Below, piece by piece: positions 29,856-30,022 of a stretch of DNA of 30,022 bases. Position 1 is the first letter of the stretch, and each line of letters opens with the position of its first letter. The stretch comes from Chara braunii (Eukaryota; Streptophyta; Charophyceae; Charales; Characeae): NCBI GenBank assembly GCA_003427395.1, contig BFEA01000712.1, positions 277,905-307,926 on the forward strand. The letters run 5' to 3'. The translations under genes and the position numbers were made by a program. The notes under the pieces were generated by a model. That model had not been told where the DNA came from. It saw only the letters and a list, made by a program, of their open reading frames with translations, and did no database searches.

Positions 29856-30022
29856 GCACTCTACTTGCAACTGATTGGAGGAGCGCAGGCATGGATGAAC
29901 CACCTAGCGGCTACACACAAGTGCACTATCGCCGAACTCCACACGCACATTACGTGGAAGGAGTTCGAGCAGCTATGGTTCACCCGGTTCATGGTCCGCA
30001 ACGTCGTGAAGGCGGCCATGAA
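29856..30022 (+). pseudogene. Gag fragment of a third retroelement, cut by window end
   Basis: In the frame of 29856 the sequence is open to the window end and encodes a Gag capsid-type segment: GGAQAWMNHLA, then ITWKEFEQLWFTRF. The pattern W..F...W..RF is typical of the retrotransposon Gag family, comparable to WDDLKAAWHKRF in element 1. There is no start codon of its own; it follows a TAG at 29853 and abuts the LTR. The element lies mainly to the right of this window, so whether it is intact cannot be judged. Confidence 0.75.

Overview
This window looks like repeat-dominated nuclear DNA of a large plant-type genome. It holds decayed Ty3/Gypsy chromovirus retrotransposons with an initiator-methionine-tRNA primer site, LTR fragments of other families, many tandem repeats and no intact host gene. 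The style of the retroelement proteins resembles what I remember from the charophyte alga Chara. That is an impression from memory, not a search result. Nothing here looks like a functional protein gene: every recognisable coding region carries stops or frameshifts, or is cut off.

Layout. (1) 1-690: unassigned DNA. (2) 691-9269: a decayed chromovirus ('element 1') with a 5'-truncated left LTR, a PBS, gag with a CCHC knuckle, then protease, reverse transcriptase, RNase H, integrase and chromodomain, a polypurine tract, and a complete 1,265-bp right LTR (TGTTAC...GTAACA). (3) About 9334-10735: a degraded LTR related to the one at 28873. (4) 10736-11754: no recognised gene. (5) 11755-25902: a 14.1-kb inverted-repeat structure, the most unusual object here. 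(6) 25903-27119: GC-rich DNA with 25-bp and 107-bp tandem repeats. (7) 27120-27687: an LTR-like piece with a TATA box, joined directly to a second chromovirus integrase-chromodomain pseudogene (to 28799), followed by an LTR (28873 to about 29855). (8) 29856-30022: a Gag fragment of a third retroelement, running off the window.

The inverted-repeat object. Two arms of about 6.1-6.25 kb (11755-17835 and 19650-25902) are diverged reverse complements around a 1.8-kb centre. The outer ends are TGTCGGTG...CACCGACA and are flanked by the 4-bp direct repeat CCGT. No transposase is visible. Each arm carries a TATA-like box facing inward, a subterminal GCGCGC palindrome, five hairpin modules in A-B-A-B-A order, and an array of hairpins. 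In the left-arm array nearly the same 20-nt loop is repeated while the 6-10-bp stems differ from copy to copy yet stay self-complementary. This suggests a non-autonomous, foldback-like giant TIR element whose folded structure was under selection or is actively regenerated. A 54-bp minisatellite sits in the centre.

How the parts relate: all retroelement genes are relics. Possible links are the shared TGTCGG terminus of the inverted-repeat element and the 28873 LTR, and a shared promoter-like block at 12.83 kb and 27.26 kb, which hint at exchange of ends and promoters between element families.
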